11,566 bases of DNA from Bacteroidales bacterium UBA1736 (GTDB lineage: Bacteria > Bacteroidota > Bacteroidia > Bacteroidales > UBA932). A model generated the notes under the pieces. The model saw only the letters and a program-made list of their open reading frames with translations. It did not search any database and had not been told where the DNA came from. The position numbers were made by a program, and so were the translations under genes. The DNA lies in assembly GCA_002315825.1 (NCBI GenBank), contig DCIC01000056.1:1-11566 (forward strand), given 5' to 3'. This document shows, piece by piece, positions 1 to 7,220 of the stretch (within the stretch, counting starts at the first letter, position 1; the number at the start of each line of letters is the position of its first letter).

Positions 1-51
1 GCCGCCGCCGTTCTGTATTTCACAGGACTTTGGAAACAGTTTGTTTCCTAA
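1..51 (+). CDS. Possible C-terminal end of an upstream gene (partial)
   Basis: Frame 1 is open from the window edge and encodes a hydrophobic tail, AAAVLYFTGLWKQFVS, ending in TAA at 49-51. This would place the stop 34 bases from the convergent stop of the ROK repressor gene. The tail would suit the end of a membrane protein. Sixteen codons are too few to assign a family, and the other two plus-strand frames are also open here, but they run into the ROK gene and so are less likely. No ATG exists on the minus strand between 1 and 85, so a minus-strand gene starting with ATG here is excluded. This is a weak call based on frame and spacing. Confidence 0.3.
   Translation, partial: AAAVLYFTGLWKQFVS
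32..48. repeat. Perfect 7-bp inverted repeat between convergent gene ends
   Basis: GGAAACA, a 3-base GTT loop, then TGTTTCC. The repeat lies 38 bases beyond the stop codon of the ROK gene and just before the possible TAA stop at 49-51. Neither strand has a run of T after the stem, so it is not a standard intrinsic terminator. It could be a weak transcript-end hairpin or a protein-binding palindrome. Only the symmetry is seen directly. Confidence 0.35.
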
Positions 52-85
52 TAGTTGCGAATGTTTGGATTGGACAGCGATTTAC

Positions 86-1288
86 TTACATAAGTCCGAG
101 CAGCTTCGATCTGGCGATAAGACAATCTCCGATTGAAGCTGCTTTTCTTTCCAGTCTTGAGAACCTGATCTTGGTGTCGGAACTTACTCTGTTCATCGAA
201 TATTTGTTGACAGCTGTTCTGATGGGCAGCATCAGATAATCTCTTCCGACTATCAGACGGCCTCCGATAATGACCATACCGGGATTGAAGAGGTTGATGA
301 GTCCGGCGATTCCTCTTCCGAGGGTCTGGCCTATCTGCCCTATACCTTCAATCGCAAGTACATCCTCTTCCTCAATGGCGTGGAGGATGTCTTCCAGACC
401 TATTTTCTGATCGGCGTTGAATTTCGCTGACAGGGATGAGGACTTTCCTGCAGCCAGCTGCTCTTTGATGATATGGTACAGGGCTGCTCCAGATGCACCG
501 GTTTCGAGGCATCCCACCTTGCCGCAACGGCATATCTTTCCGTTGTCCAGAAGGGGGAAGTGACCGAATTCGCCGGAAAAACCCGATTTTCCGTAGTACA
601 GGTTGCCGTCCAGAATCATTCCCATTCCCAGGCCCCAACTGAGATTTATGAAAAGAACGTTCTTTTCTCCCTTATAATCTCCTTCCATAAACTCTCCATA
701 GGTCATTGCCCTCGAGTCGTTCTCAATGGTAACCGGAACGTTGAGCTCTTTCTGGAACAGGGCGTTGAGGGGGAGGTCATCGCTGACAAAATATGTGAGA
801 CTGAATCCTTCTTCAGGGTTGACTCTTCCGGACAGACTTACTCCTACACTCAAGACTTTTTCCCAGGGGATACCGACAGATGCCACGTGCTCCTTTACTG
901 TTTTGCACATTGATTTGAATGAATCGGCATTGGCCTCCAGGACGAATTCGATATCCTGAATGAAGTCAATGACCACCCCGGTAAAGTCCGTAATCGCTAT
1001 GTGGAAATGCTGTCTGGCTACATCGACTCCTACAAAATATCCGGCCTGGGGGTTCAGACCGTATATGCTCGGCCTTCTTCCTCCGGATGTGCCTTGTTTG
1101 CCAAGGTCCAGAAGGTAGCCGTCGTCTATTAAGTCGTTGACAATTTTGGTTACTGTGGGGACGCTGGAGTTCAGGTCCTTGCTTAAATCGGCTATGGAAT
1201 GGTTGCCACTCTGGATACATAAGCGCACGATTTCACGCTTGGTCGATCCATTCCTGTTGTCTGGGGAGTTTAGGAATGTCTGAATCAT
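86..1288 (-). CDS. ROK-family transcriptional repressor (NagC/XylR-like)
   Basis: 400 aa, the usual length for a ROK repressor. An N-terminal winged-helix domain (about residues 15-60, with SVPTVTKIVNDLIDDGYL forming the recognition part) is followed by the common GGRRPS linker at 69-74. The ROK sugar-kinase-fold domain fills the rest: VGVDV at 87-91, the IENDSRA motif with Asp191, the GEFGH motif at 239-243, and the zinc cluster CRCGKVGCLE at 253-262. His243, Cys253, Cys255 and Cys260 are the expected Zn ligands. The phosphate-binding DxGGTK loop of true ROK kinases is replaced by DVARQH, so this is probably a sugar-sensing regulator without kinase activity. It is divergent from the trkH operon and shares a 187-bp intergenic region with it. 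The ligand cannot be read from the sequence; the family senses sugars or amino sugars. Start chosen at the ATG at 1286-1288, before the AT-rich promoter region. Confidence 0.9.
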   Translation of the reverse strand: MIQTFLNSPDNRNGSTKREIVRLCIQSGNHSIADLSKDLNSSVPTVTKIVNDLIDDGYLLDLGKQGTSGGRRPSIYGLNPQAGYFVGVDVARQHFHIAITDFTGVVIDFIQDIEFVLEANADSFKSMCKTVKEHVASVGIPWEKVLSVGVSLSGRVNPEEGFSLTYFVSDDLPLNALFQKELNVPVTIENDSRAMTYGEFMEGDYKGEKNVLFINLSWGLGMGMILDGNLYYGKSGFSGEFGHFPLLDNGKICRCGKVGCLETGASGAALYHIIKEQLAAGKSSSLSAKFNADQKIGLEDILHAIEEEDVLAIEGIGQIGQTLGRGIAGLINLFNPGMVIIGGRLIVGRDYLMLPIRTAVNKYSMNRVSSDTKIRFSRLERKAASIGDCLIARSKLLGLM

Positions 1289-1311
1289 TTAAGAACGTTT
1301 TTATACTTAGG

Positions 1312-1319
1312 CAAATATA
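1312..1319 (-). promoter_or_regulatory. Predicted Bacteroidota -7 element for the ROK gene
   Basis: Read on the minus strand this is TATATTTG, an exact match to the Bacteroidota -7 consensus TAnnTTTG, 23 bases before the ATG of the ROK gene. No clear TTTG -33 element is seen at the expected spacing. The site lies largely within a small inverted repeat, AAATAT-N4-ATATTT at 1313-1328, which might be an autoregulatory operator. The region is very AT-rich, so a chance match is possible. Confidence 0.45.
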
Positions 1320-1432
1320 TAAATATTTCTTCTCTTTTTGACTAGATATTAAAAAAGTTTTATAAATAGTTAATAAAGTTTGCGTATATATCTGCTTTCC
1401 CCAAGTCCGCTACTGAATAAGACAGTGGCGAC

Positions 1433-1453
1433 ATATAACTAAAAATGTTATAT
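1433..1453. promoter_or_regulatory. Candidate operator: 7-bp inverted repeat over the trk-operon promoter
   Basis: ATATAAC (1433-1439), a 7-base spacer TAAAAAT, then GTTATAT (1447-1453): a perfect inverted repeat of 21 bases. Its right arm overlaps the predicted -7 element of the downstream operon, so a bound dimer would be expected to block transcription. The divergently encoded ROK repressor is the obvious candidate, but this is inference from position; the sequence does not identify the binding protein. Confidence 0.4.
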
Positions 1454-1456
1454 TTG
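1449..1456 (+). promoter_or_regulatory. Predicted Bacteroidota -7 element for the HAMP-trkH operon
   Basis: TATATTTG matches the Bacteroidota consensus TAnnTTTG exactly. Transcription would start around 1461-1464, giving a short leader before the ATG at 1476. This placement favours the ATG at 1476 over the in-frame TTG at 1461, which would be almost leaderless. No clear -33 TTTG is visible upstream. Confidence 0.5.
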
Positions 1457-1475
1457 CAGTTTGTATATTATTAGT

Positions 1476-2324
1476 ATGAGAATAGATATACTAAAACGTC
1501 TCAAATCCGGATGGCAATTGACCATAAAGGCAAAATTGGTGCTTTCGATAAGTGCCATTGCCGTCACTCTGCTGCTGTCCAGCATAATCAGTATTGTTGA
1601 GTTCCGGGCAATGAATACCTATGTTTCCGGACTGATTTCGGAGAACGTCAATAATGTCAGCATCGCCCGCAGGCTTTCTGATGTTGTGGGGGAGTATAAT
1701 CTTGATGTTCTGGCGGTCATCGGTGATGATAAGCTGACTCGTACTCCCGATTTTGATGCTGAGGCATTCGTCAATGACTGTGACAGTCTCAAGAATTCCC
1801 TCGAAAGACTTTCACTCCAGACTCTGGTTGATTCTGTACTCTATTCGTATTCGGCATATATGCTGACATCGACAGAGCTTCAGGATGTGTATCAGTCTGA
1901 TTTCATAGACTCGCGTATTTGGTATTTTGAAAGACTTCAGACAAGGTACCGTCGTCTGACTCATGATATTGAGGAATTGGATGCCGCCATATTCAATGAT
2001 CTTTCCAAGAATTCGGAAACATTTGACAGAGGATTCTACCGCAGTGTCATCCCGAGTATGGTTGCCGTCGGAATCGGACTCCTGCTTCTGTTCCTACTTC
2101 TTTTCTTCATTGTAGCATACTATGTTAAACCATTATACGGTATGCTTTCCGCTATGGAGAATTATAAGACTCTCAATCGGAAGTATACTTATGCTTTTGA
2201 CGGCGATGACCAGCTGTCAATGCTCAATGACGGCATCACCAGAATAACAGCTGAAAACATTCAACTGAAGAGACGCATATCGGCGTTGAAATTGGGACAG
2301 AAATCAAAAATGTCCGACATATGA
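1476..2324 (+). CDS. Two-TM membrane protein with HAMP-like domain and no output domain
   Basis: 282 aa from the ATG at 1476; an in-frame TTG at 1461 would add five residues. A basic cytoplasmic start is followed by TM1 (about 21-42), a mostly helical periplasmic segment of about 145 residues resembling a four-helix-bundle sensor, and TM2 (about 192-217). After TM2 comes a HAMP-like stretch: YVKPL at 216-220, then FDGDDQLSML at 241-250 in the position of the usual DEIGxL, leading into a predicted coiled helix (255-270). The protein stops there, with no HisKA, GGDEF, methyl-accepting or other output domain. The last codon overlaps the trkH start by four bases (ATGA), so the two are probably co-translated. 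It may sense a periplasmic or membrane signal and act directly on TrkH or another partner; that is inference. A degenerate sensor-kinase N-terminus is the alternative, but there is no remnant of a kinase downstream. Confidence 0.7.
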   Translation: MRIDILKRLKSGWQLTIKAKLVLSISAIAVTLLLSSIISIVEFRAMNTYVSGLISENVNNVSIARRLSDVVGEYNLDVLAVIGDDKLTRTPDFDAEAFVNDCDSLKNSLERLSLQTLVDSVLYSYSAYMLTSTELQDVYQSDFIDSRIWYFERLQTRYRRLTHDIEELDAAIFNDLSKNSETFDRGFYRSVIPSMVAVGIGLLLLFLLLFFIVAYYVKPLYGMLSAMENYKTLNRKYTYAFDGDDQLSMLNDGITRITAENIQLKRRISALKLGQKSKMSDI

Positions 2325-3775
2325 ATGTAAAAGCAATCAGTAGAAATGTGGGCTATGCACTTCTTGTAAGTGCATTGTTTATGTTCTTTTCCATTGTAGT
2401 GTCAGTCTTGAATGGAAATGACAGTGCTCTTGCGGCTCTGCTGATTAGTTTTATCATCACTTTCGTAACTGGAATTTTCCCCTTTATTTTTGTAAGGAAG
2501 ACATCGGCTATCTCTTTGAGTGACGGTTATGTCATCATCGTGTTGTCCTGGCTGCTTTCCTTTATTTTCGGAATGCTCCCATATGTGCTTTGGGGCGGAC
2601 CTTTCACAGTGGTGAATGCCTGGTATGAGAGCGTTTCCGGCTATACCACTACTGGGTCCACGATTCTTGAAAATGTCGAGGCTCTTCCCCGCAGCCTGTT
2701 GTTCTGGAGAAGTTCCACCCACTTTATCGGAGGTCTCGGAGTCGTGGTGTTTCTGCTTTTGATAATCCCCGATGCCAGTCCTATCCGTATGAGATTGACT
2801 TCGATGGAACTCTCATCGCTTTCCCGTGAAGGTTATAAGGTGCGTGCAAACAAGACGGTTTATATTTTCGCAATAGTATATCTGGGCTTGTGCGCGCTTG
2901 CATTCTTTACATACTGGGCGGCAGGAATGCCGGCTATCGATGCCATCTGTCACGCATTCAGCGTATGTGCCACAGGAGGCTTCAGTTCGCGCAATACATC
3001 GATTGCTGCATTTGACTCCAGATTGATTGAGGGAATGACAATGCTGTATATGTTTGTGGGGTCCATCCATTTCGGAATGGTGTATTATGTCTTTGCGACC
3101 CGTTCCATCAAGCCCTTGAACAATCCGGTGCTGAAAGCTTATTGCGTGTCACTGGTGTGCTTTGTCGTATTCCTTTCTTTGACGCTGAGGATGGAAGGCG
3201 ATGTGAAATCCTTCGGTGATGCATTGTGGGAGTCTATGTTCCATTGTGTCAGTGTTGCATCCACAACCGGTCTGGCAATTGCCGACAATTCCCAATGGAG
3301 TATGCTGCCAAATATGGTTATTGTCTTTCTTGGGATAACTTGCGGCTGTGCCGGATCTACATCCGGAGGAGTCAAGATGGACAGGGTGCTGGTTCTTCTG
3401 AAGATGATTGGCAGCTATGTCAAGAAGATTCTCCATCCCGCTCTTGTGGATGAGGTCAAAATGGGCAAGCGTTTCCTTCACAATGACGAAGTGACGCCAC
3501 ATTTGCTCTATATCTGCTTATATTTTATTATCCTCTTGGTTTCGATCACAATTGCTCAGATTATGGGTGTTGAGAGTCAGAATGCTTTCGTATGCAGTGT
3601 GTCATCTCTGGGAAATGTCGGTATTGCGAGCAATGACTTCGGCAATATGGGCAACTTCAATTCTGTCCCCGAGCCAGCGAAGATATTGTATACGGTCAAT
3701 ATGGTTCTGGGACGATTGGAGATATATCCAGTAATGGCCGTGATTTTGATGGCTTTTTCCCGAAATAAGAATTGA
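2321..3775 (+). CDS. trkH: TrkH-family potassium uptake protein
   Basis: 484 aa, close to the length of E. coli TrkH. It is an inner-membrane K+ channel or transporter subunit made of four TM-P-loop-TM repeats. All four selectivity-filter loops are visible: SGYTTTGST (106-114), CATGGFS (216-222), VASTTGLA (312-319) and SLGNVGIA (429-436), each with its conserved glycine. The intramembrane gating-loop motif GCAGSTSGGVK (342-352) and the late GRLEIYPVMAV motif (464-474) also fit the family. TrkH normally works with a cytoplasmic RCK protein, TrkA, that binds nucleotides. No trkA gene is present in this window; the upstream partner is instead the HAMP-like membrane protein. The ATG overlaps the upstream stop (ATGA), and the stop overlaps the next start (TGATG). 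Confidence 0.95.
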   Translation: MNVKAISRNVGYALLVSALFMFFSIVVSVLNGNDSALAALLISFIITFVTGIFPFIFVRKTSAISLSDGYVIIVLSWLLSFIFGMLPYVLWGGPFTVVNAWYESVSGYTTTGSTILENVEALPRSLLFWRSSTHFIGGLGVVVFLLLIIPDASPIRMRLTSMELSSLSREGYKVRANKTVYIFAIVYLGLCALAFFTYWAAGMPAIDAICHAFSVCATGGFSSRNTSIAAFDSRLIEGMTMLYMFVGSIHFGMVYYVFATRSIKPLNNPVLKAYCVSLVCFVVFLSLTLRMEGDVKSFGDALWESMFHCVSVASTTGLAIADNSQWSMLPNMVIVFLGITCGCAGSTSGGVKMDRVLVLLKMIGSYVKKILHPALVDEVKMGKRFLHNDEVTPHLLYICLYFIILLVSITIAQIMGVESQNAFVCSVSSLGNVGIASNDFGNMGNFNSVPEPAKILYTVNMVLGRLEIYPVMAVILMAFSRNKN

Positions 3776-5181
3776 TGGGACGGGCGGATTTTCTATATGA
3801 GGATTTTCTGAAACATTTCAGTTTCACTCCTACTGCTTGCCAGAATGGCTTTTTCAAGGATATCGCCAATTTTGTCACTGACGGTGATTCTGACATTTTG
3901 GTTGTGAATGGATATGCGGGTACTGGTAAGACCAGTGCAATCTCAGCCGTAATATCGTCATTGACCTCGATGAAGGTAAAATGCTGTCTGATGGCTCCGA
4001 CCGGACGTGCGGCCAAGGTCCTTTCCAATTATGCAAAAAAAAGCGCAAGGACAATCCATAAGACAATATACAAGCAGAAATCTGTGGGAGATGACGGCTT
4101 CGGACAGTTCAGCCTTGTGCCCAACAAGAGCCGGGACACTTTGTTTATCGTAGATGAGGTGTCTTTGATAGGTGTTGAGGCAGGTTCTACTAATCAAAGT
4201 TCAACACTTTTCGGAACCGGCGATCTTCTTCACGATCTGGTCACTTATGTGCGTAGCGGAGCCGATTGCAGGCTTGTTCTGATAGGCGACAGCGCTCAGC
4301 TGCCTCCAATAGGGCTTGATATGAGTCCCGCTCTGTCTCAGAGTTTTATGGATGGTTTTTCAGGGGTGTGCTATTCGACTCTCTCGACAGTAGTGCGGCA
4401 GAAGAAAGAGTCGGGAATCCTATTCAATGCCACTATGCTTCGTCAGAGCGGCGAACTGAAACTTTCTTCCCGCGCCTTCGATGATGTGGAGAGAATAGGT
4501 GGGGGAGAGCTGATTGAGAAAATCGGTGATGCGTATGACCGCTATGGTGAGGAGGAGACGATTATTCTGTGCCGGTCCAACAAGAGAGCCATCCGATACA
4601 ATCTCGGGGTAAGGAGTACGGTTCAGTTCAAGGAAGAGAGACTGGTGAAGCACGACAAACTGATGATTGTAAAGAATTGTTATCAGTTTGTGGAAGATTT
4701 GAAAGGAATGGAGTATATTGCGAACGGAGATATTGCAGTGTTGCAGAGCATAGGCAAATATGAGGACCGATATGGTCTGCATTTCGCGGAGGCGAGACTT
4801 ATGTTTCCGGATTATGACGGTCAGGAGATTGTGGCAAAGGTGTGTCTGGATACTTTAGAGTCAGAGTCCGCATCTCTTACGTATGAACAGCAGAATGCAT
4901 TGTATATGGGGGTGAGCGCTGATTATTCTCATATAGCTTCAAAAAAGAAGAGATATGATGCTGTCAGGGAGGATAAATACTACAATGCTCTCCAGTTGAA
5001 ATATGCAAATGCCATCACTTGCCATAAGGCCCAGGGCGGACAATGGAAATGTGTGTTCATCGATTGTCCCTTCTGGCGGGATGACTGGACGGTGGATGAT
5101 GTCAAGTGGCTGTACACGGCGATAACCCGTGCCAGTGCTAAAGTATATCTGGTCAATTTTAAGGATAATATATTTGTATGA
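3775..5181 (+). CDS. Stand-alone RecD/Dda-like SF1B DNA helicase
   Basis: 468 aa from the ATG at 3775, which overlaps the trkH stop as TGATG; an in-frame TTG at 3772 would add one residue. Superfamily 1 helicase motifs appear in order: Walker A GYAGTGKT (46-53), motif Ia APTGRAAK (74-81), Walker B FIVDEVS (124-130), motif III LIGDSAQLPP (169-178), the VVRQ arginine motif (206-209), the UvrD_C_2-type CHKAQGGQW (416-424), and motif VI YTAITRA (447-453). These mark an ATP-driven 5'-3' helicase of the RecD/Dda/Pif1 group. It is much shorter than RecD2 (about 700 aa or more) because it lacks the N-terminal helix-hairpin-helix region, and no recB or recC is nearby. It probably acts alone in replication or repair; its substrate cannot be read from the sequence. 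Its stop overlaps the next gene as ATGA. Confidence 0.88.
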   Translation: MGRADFLYEDFLKHFSFTPTACQNGFFKDIANFVTDGDSDILVVNGYAGTGKTSAISAVISSLTSMKVKCCLMAPTGRAAKVLSNYAKKSARTIHKTIYKQKSVGDDGFGQFSLVPNKSRDTLFIVDEVSLIGVEAGSTNQSSTLFGTGDLLHDLVTYVRSGADCRLVLIGDSAQLPPIGLDMSPALSQSFMDGFSGVCYSTLSTVVRQKKESGILFNATMLRQSGELKLSSRAFDDVERIGGGELIEKIGDAYDRYGEEETIILCRSNKRAIRYNLGVRSTVQFKEERLVKHDKLMIVKNCYQFVEDLKGMEYIANGDIAVLQSIGKYEDRYGLHFAEARLMFPDYDGQEIVAKVCLDTLESESASLTYEQQNALYMGVSADYSHIASKKKRYDAVREDKYYNALQLKYANAITCHKAQGGQWKCVFIDCPFWRDDWTVDDVKWLYTAITRASAKVYLVNFKDNIFV

Positions 5182-7208
5182 GGAAGAGTGTTTGTTTTCT
5201 GACCCTTGTGTTTGTTACTTTATGCGTGTCTCTGTCAGCTCAACAGTTCAATAAGATACCTGCACGCTGGAAATGGGTTTCCGACAAGGAGGCCGTATTT
5301 TCTTATGACGGCAGTTATACTGATGAAGGGGCTTTCAGTATTATCGCTCCCGGTTTTCAGAGGAAAGAAGGTGTGAAGGCTCCTTATCGTTACGCCTCGT
5401 TTCCGATAGAGCCCGAAGGCGCGGACAATCTCACTTACTCTCCAGATTCGACTATGCTCGCATTTACAAGAGGCAATGATCTATGGGTCGCTGATATCGC
5501 CAGTGGTGAGGAAAAAAGGCTTACGTTTGACGGTACAGATTTAATCCTGAACGGTTATGCTTCCTGGGTATATTATGAGGAGATTCTGGGAAGATCCTCT
5601 ATGTATAAGGCATTCTGGTGGTCTCCTGATTCCAAGAAAATTGGATTCTATCGCTTTGACAACACAGAAGTTCCGATGTTCCCCATTTATTCACCCTTTG
5701 GACAGGACGGGACTCTCAAACTGACCCGTTACCCGAAAGCCGGCGAGCCCAATCCTAAGGTCAGAGTAGGAGTTGTTGACTTGTCCTCCTCTGACAGGGA
5801 GGTCGTATGGGCTGATTTCGATGAGAACGAGGATCAGTACTTTGGCATTCCATTCTGGGGCAAGGACAGTGAGGGATTATATGTCGCACGGGAGCCCCGT
5901 ACTCAGAATACTCTCGACCTGTATCGCGTCAATGCGTCCGATGGTTCGAAATTGCATATTTATCACGAAGAGTATCCCACCTGGTTGGACTGGATGGACG
6001 AGATGCTTTTTACCGAATCGGGACTGTATATGGTCCGCAGTTTTGAAACAGGGTGGGAGCAGATTTATTTCTTGTCATTTGACGGAAAGACTCTGAAGCG
6101 TATGACAGACGGCGAGAACTGGAGAGTGTCCCTTGTAAGGGCTGATGACTCCGGGGTATATTTTCTGGCCGGTCGCGATTCTCACGTTAAGCGGGCTTTG
6201 TACAAGGTGGATATGAAAGGAACGGTAACGGCTTTGACTGACCCGCAGTATGCTGTGGGGATGGTGAGTTTTTCTCCAGACGGTAAATATTTCGTTGCTT
6301 CCCTTTCAGACTTCACGACTCCGACAAGGATTGTGATGTGTCAGACAGCAAGGCCATCGAAACGCTCGTGTCTGGTCAGCGATATGAAAGGGCCGGACTA
6401 TGATCCTTCCAACTATGCTCTGCCACAATTGATCAGTATGACAACATCGGAGGGGCTGGAAGTGCCTGCGGCCATAACTTATCCCCGCGGTTTTGATCCT
6501 TCTGCAAAGTATCCCGTTGTGATGGAGATATACGGCGGACCCAATACTGCATATGTTACGGAGAGGTGGATAACTCCTTCCGAATCAAACCAGTGGTACA
6601 GTGACAACGGCATCATCAAGATTACAGCTGATGTTACCGCCTCGGGTCATAACGGCAGGGCCGGTACCGATCTTGTGTACCGCGACCTCCAGACTCAACC
6701 CATCAAAGAGTTTGTGCAGTGGGCGGATTATCTGAAGTCTCTGCCTTATGTCATTGCCGACAAGATAGGTGTGACCGGTTTTTCTTTCGGGGGAGCCAAT
6801 ACGGCACGACTTCTGCTTGAGCATAGCGATGCTTTCCATTATGGTATCGCAGGGGGTGGGGTATATGACTGGATTCTGTATGATACCCATTATACGGAGC
6901 GGTTTATGGATACCCCTGCAAACAATCCCGAGGGTTATGCTGCCTGCCGTGTAAAGGATGACGTGAATAGCTATCCTGTGGAATACGGTGCGGATTCTTC
7001 TGTGATGCTGAAGATTACTCACGGGACAGGGGATGACAATGTTCATTTCCAGAATACACTCCAGCTCGTGGATGCTCTTCAGAAGGCGGGTAAGAAATTT
7101 GAACTGATGGTATATCCTGACGGTATGCATGGATATCGGGGATATCAAGGAAAACATTCGGACAGTGCGGACCGAGAGTTTTGGTTGAAGTATTTGAAAA
7201 ACGAATAA
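5178..7208 (+). CDS. Secreted dipeptidyl-peptidase IV-like S9 serine peptidase
   Basis: 676 aa. It has a Sec signal peptide (1-21, cleavage likely after VSLSA), a beta-propeller domain (about 30-415) and a C-terminal alpha/beta hydrolase domain (about 425-676). The triad is visible: Ser536 in GFSFGG, Asp619 in HGTGDDNVHF, His651 in DGMHGY. The DPP IV N-terminus-binding pair is Glu134-Glu135 in WVYYEEIL, and TEVPM and YPKAG (185-189) also match DPP IV. Pocket residues equivalent to human Trp659, Tyr662 and Tyr666 are Trp565, Tyr568 and Tyr572. The enzyme should remove X-Pro or X-Ala dipeptides from peptides in the periplasm or at the surface. Two things are odd. The usual DxRGxG segment before the nucleophile reads DVTASG (485-490), and the nearby GxxExxDQ motif is absent. 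It is also somewhat shorter than typical bacterial DPP IV (about 720 aa). The start overlaps the helicase stop by four bases. Confidence 0.88.
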   Translation: MRKSVCFLTLVFVTLCVSLSAQQFNKIPARWKWVSDKEAVFSYDGSYTDEGAFSIIAPGFQRKEGVKAPYRYASFPIEPEGADNLTYSPDSTMLAFTRGNDLWVADIASGEEKRLTFDGTDLILNGYASWVYYEEILGRSSMYKAFWWSPDSKKIGFYRFDNTEVPMFPIYSPFGQDGTLKLTRYPKAGEPNPKVRVGVVDLSSSDREVVWADFDENEDQYFGIPFWGKDSEGLYVAREPRTQNTLDLYRVNASDGSKLHIYHEEYPTWLDWMDEMLFTESGLYMVRSFETGWEQIYFLSFDGKTLKRMTDGENWRVSLVRADDSGVYFLAGRDSHVKRALYKVDMKGTVTALTDPQYAVGMVSFSPDGKYFVASLSDFTTPTRIVMCQTARPSKRSCLVSDMKGPDYDPSNYALPQLISMTTSEGLEVPAAITYPRGFDPSAKYPVVMEIYGGPNTAYVTERWITPSESNQWYSDNGIIKITADVTASGHNGRAGTDLVYRDLQTQPIKEFVQWADYLKSLPYVIADKIGVTGFSFGGANTARLLLEHSDAFHYGIAGGGVYDWILYDTHYTERFMDTPANNPEGYAACRVKDDVNSYPVEYGADSSVMLKITHGTGDDNVHFQNTLQLVDALQKAGKKFELMVYPDGMHGYRGYQGKHSDSADREFWLKYLKNE

Positions 7209-7220
7209 CAAAGAATAGAA

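Noticed and set aside
30..239. 69-codon plus-strand open frame at the left edge starting with TTG
   Set aside because: Most of it is antisense to the ROK C-terminus. A gene end at 49-51 in another frame fits the spacing better.
473..913. 146-codon plus-strand open frame inside the ROK repressor gene
   Set aside because: It is antisense to the conserved ROK domain including the zinc cluster, with no domain of its own and no promoter or overlap arrangement.
1461..1475. Upstream TTG start for the HAMP-like membrane protein
   Set aside because: It would fall almost exactly at the predicted transcription start. The ATG at 1476 leaves a short leader and gives a normal basic N-terminus before TM1.
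6585..7211. 208-codon open frame on the minus strand inside the DPP IV-like gene
   Set aside because: It lies wholly antisense to the conserved catalytic domain, has no recognisable motif and is explained by codon bias of the real gene.
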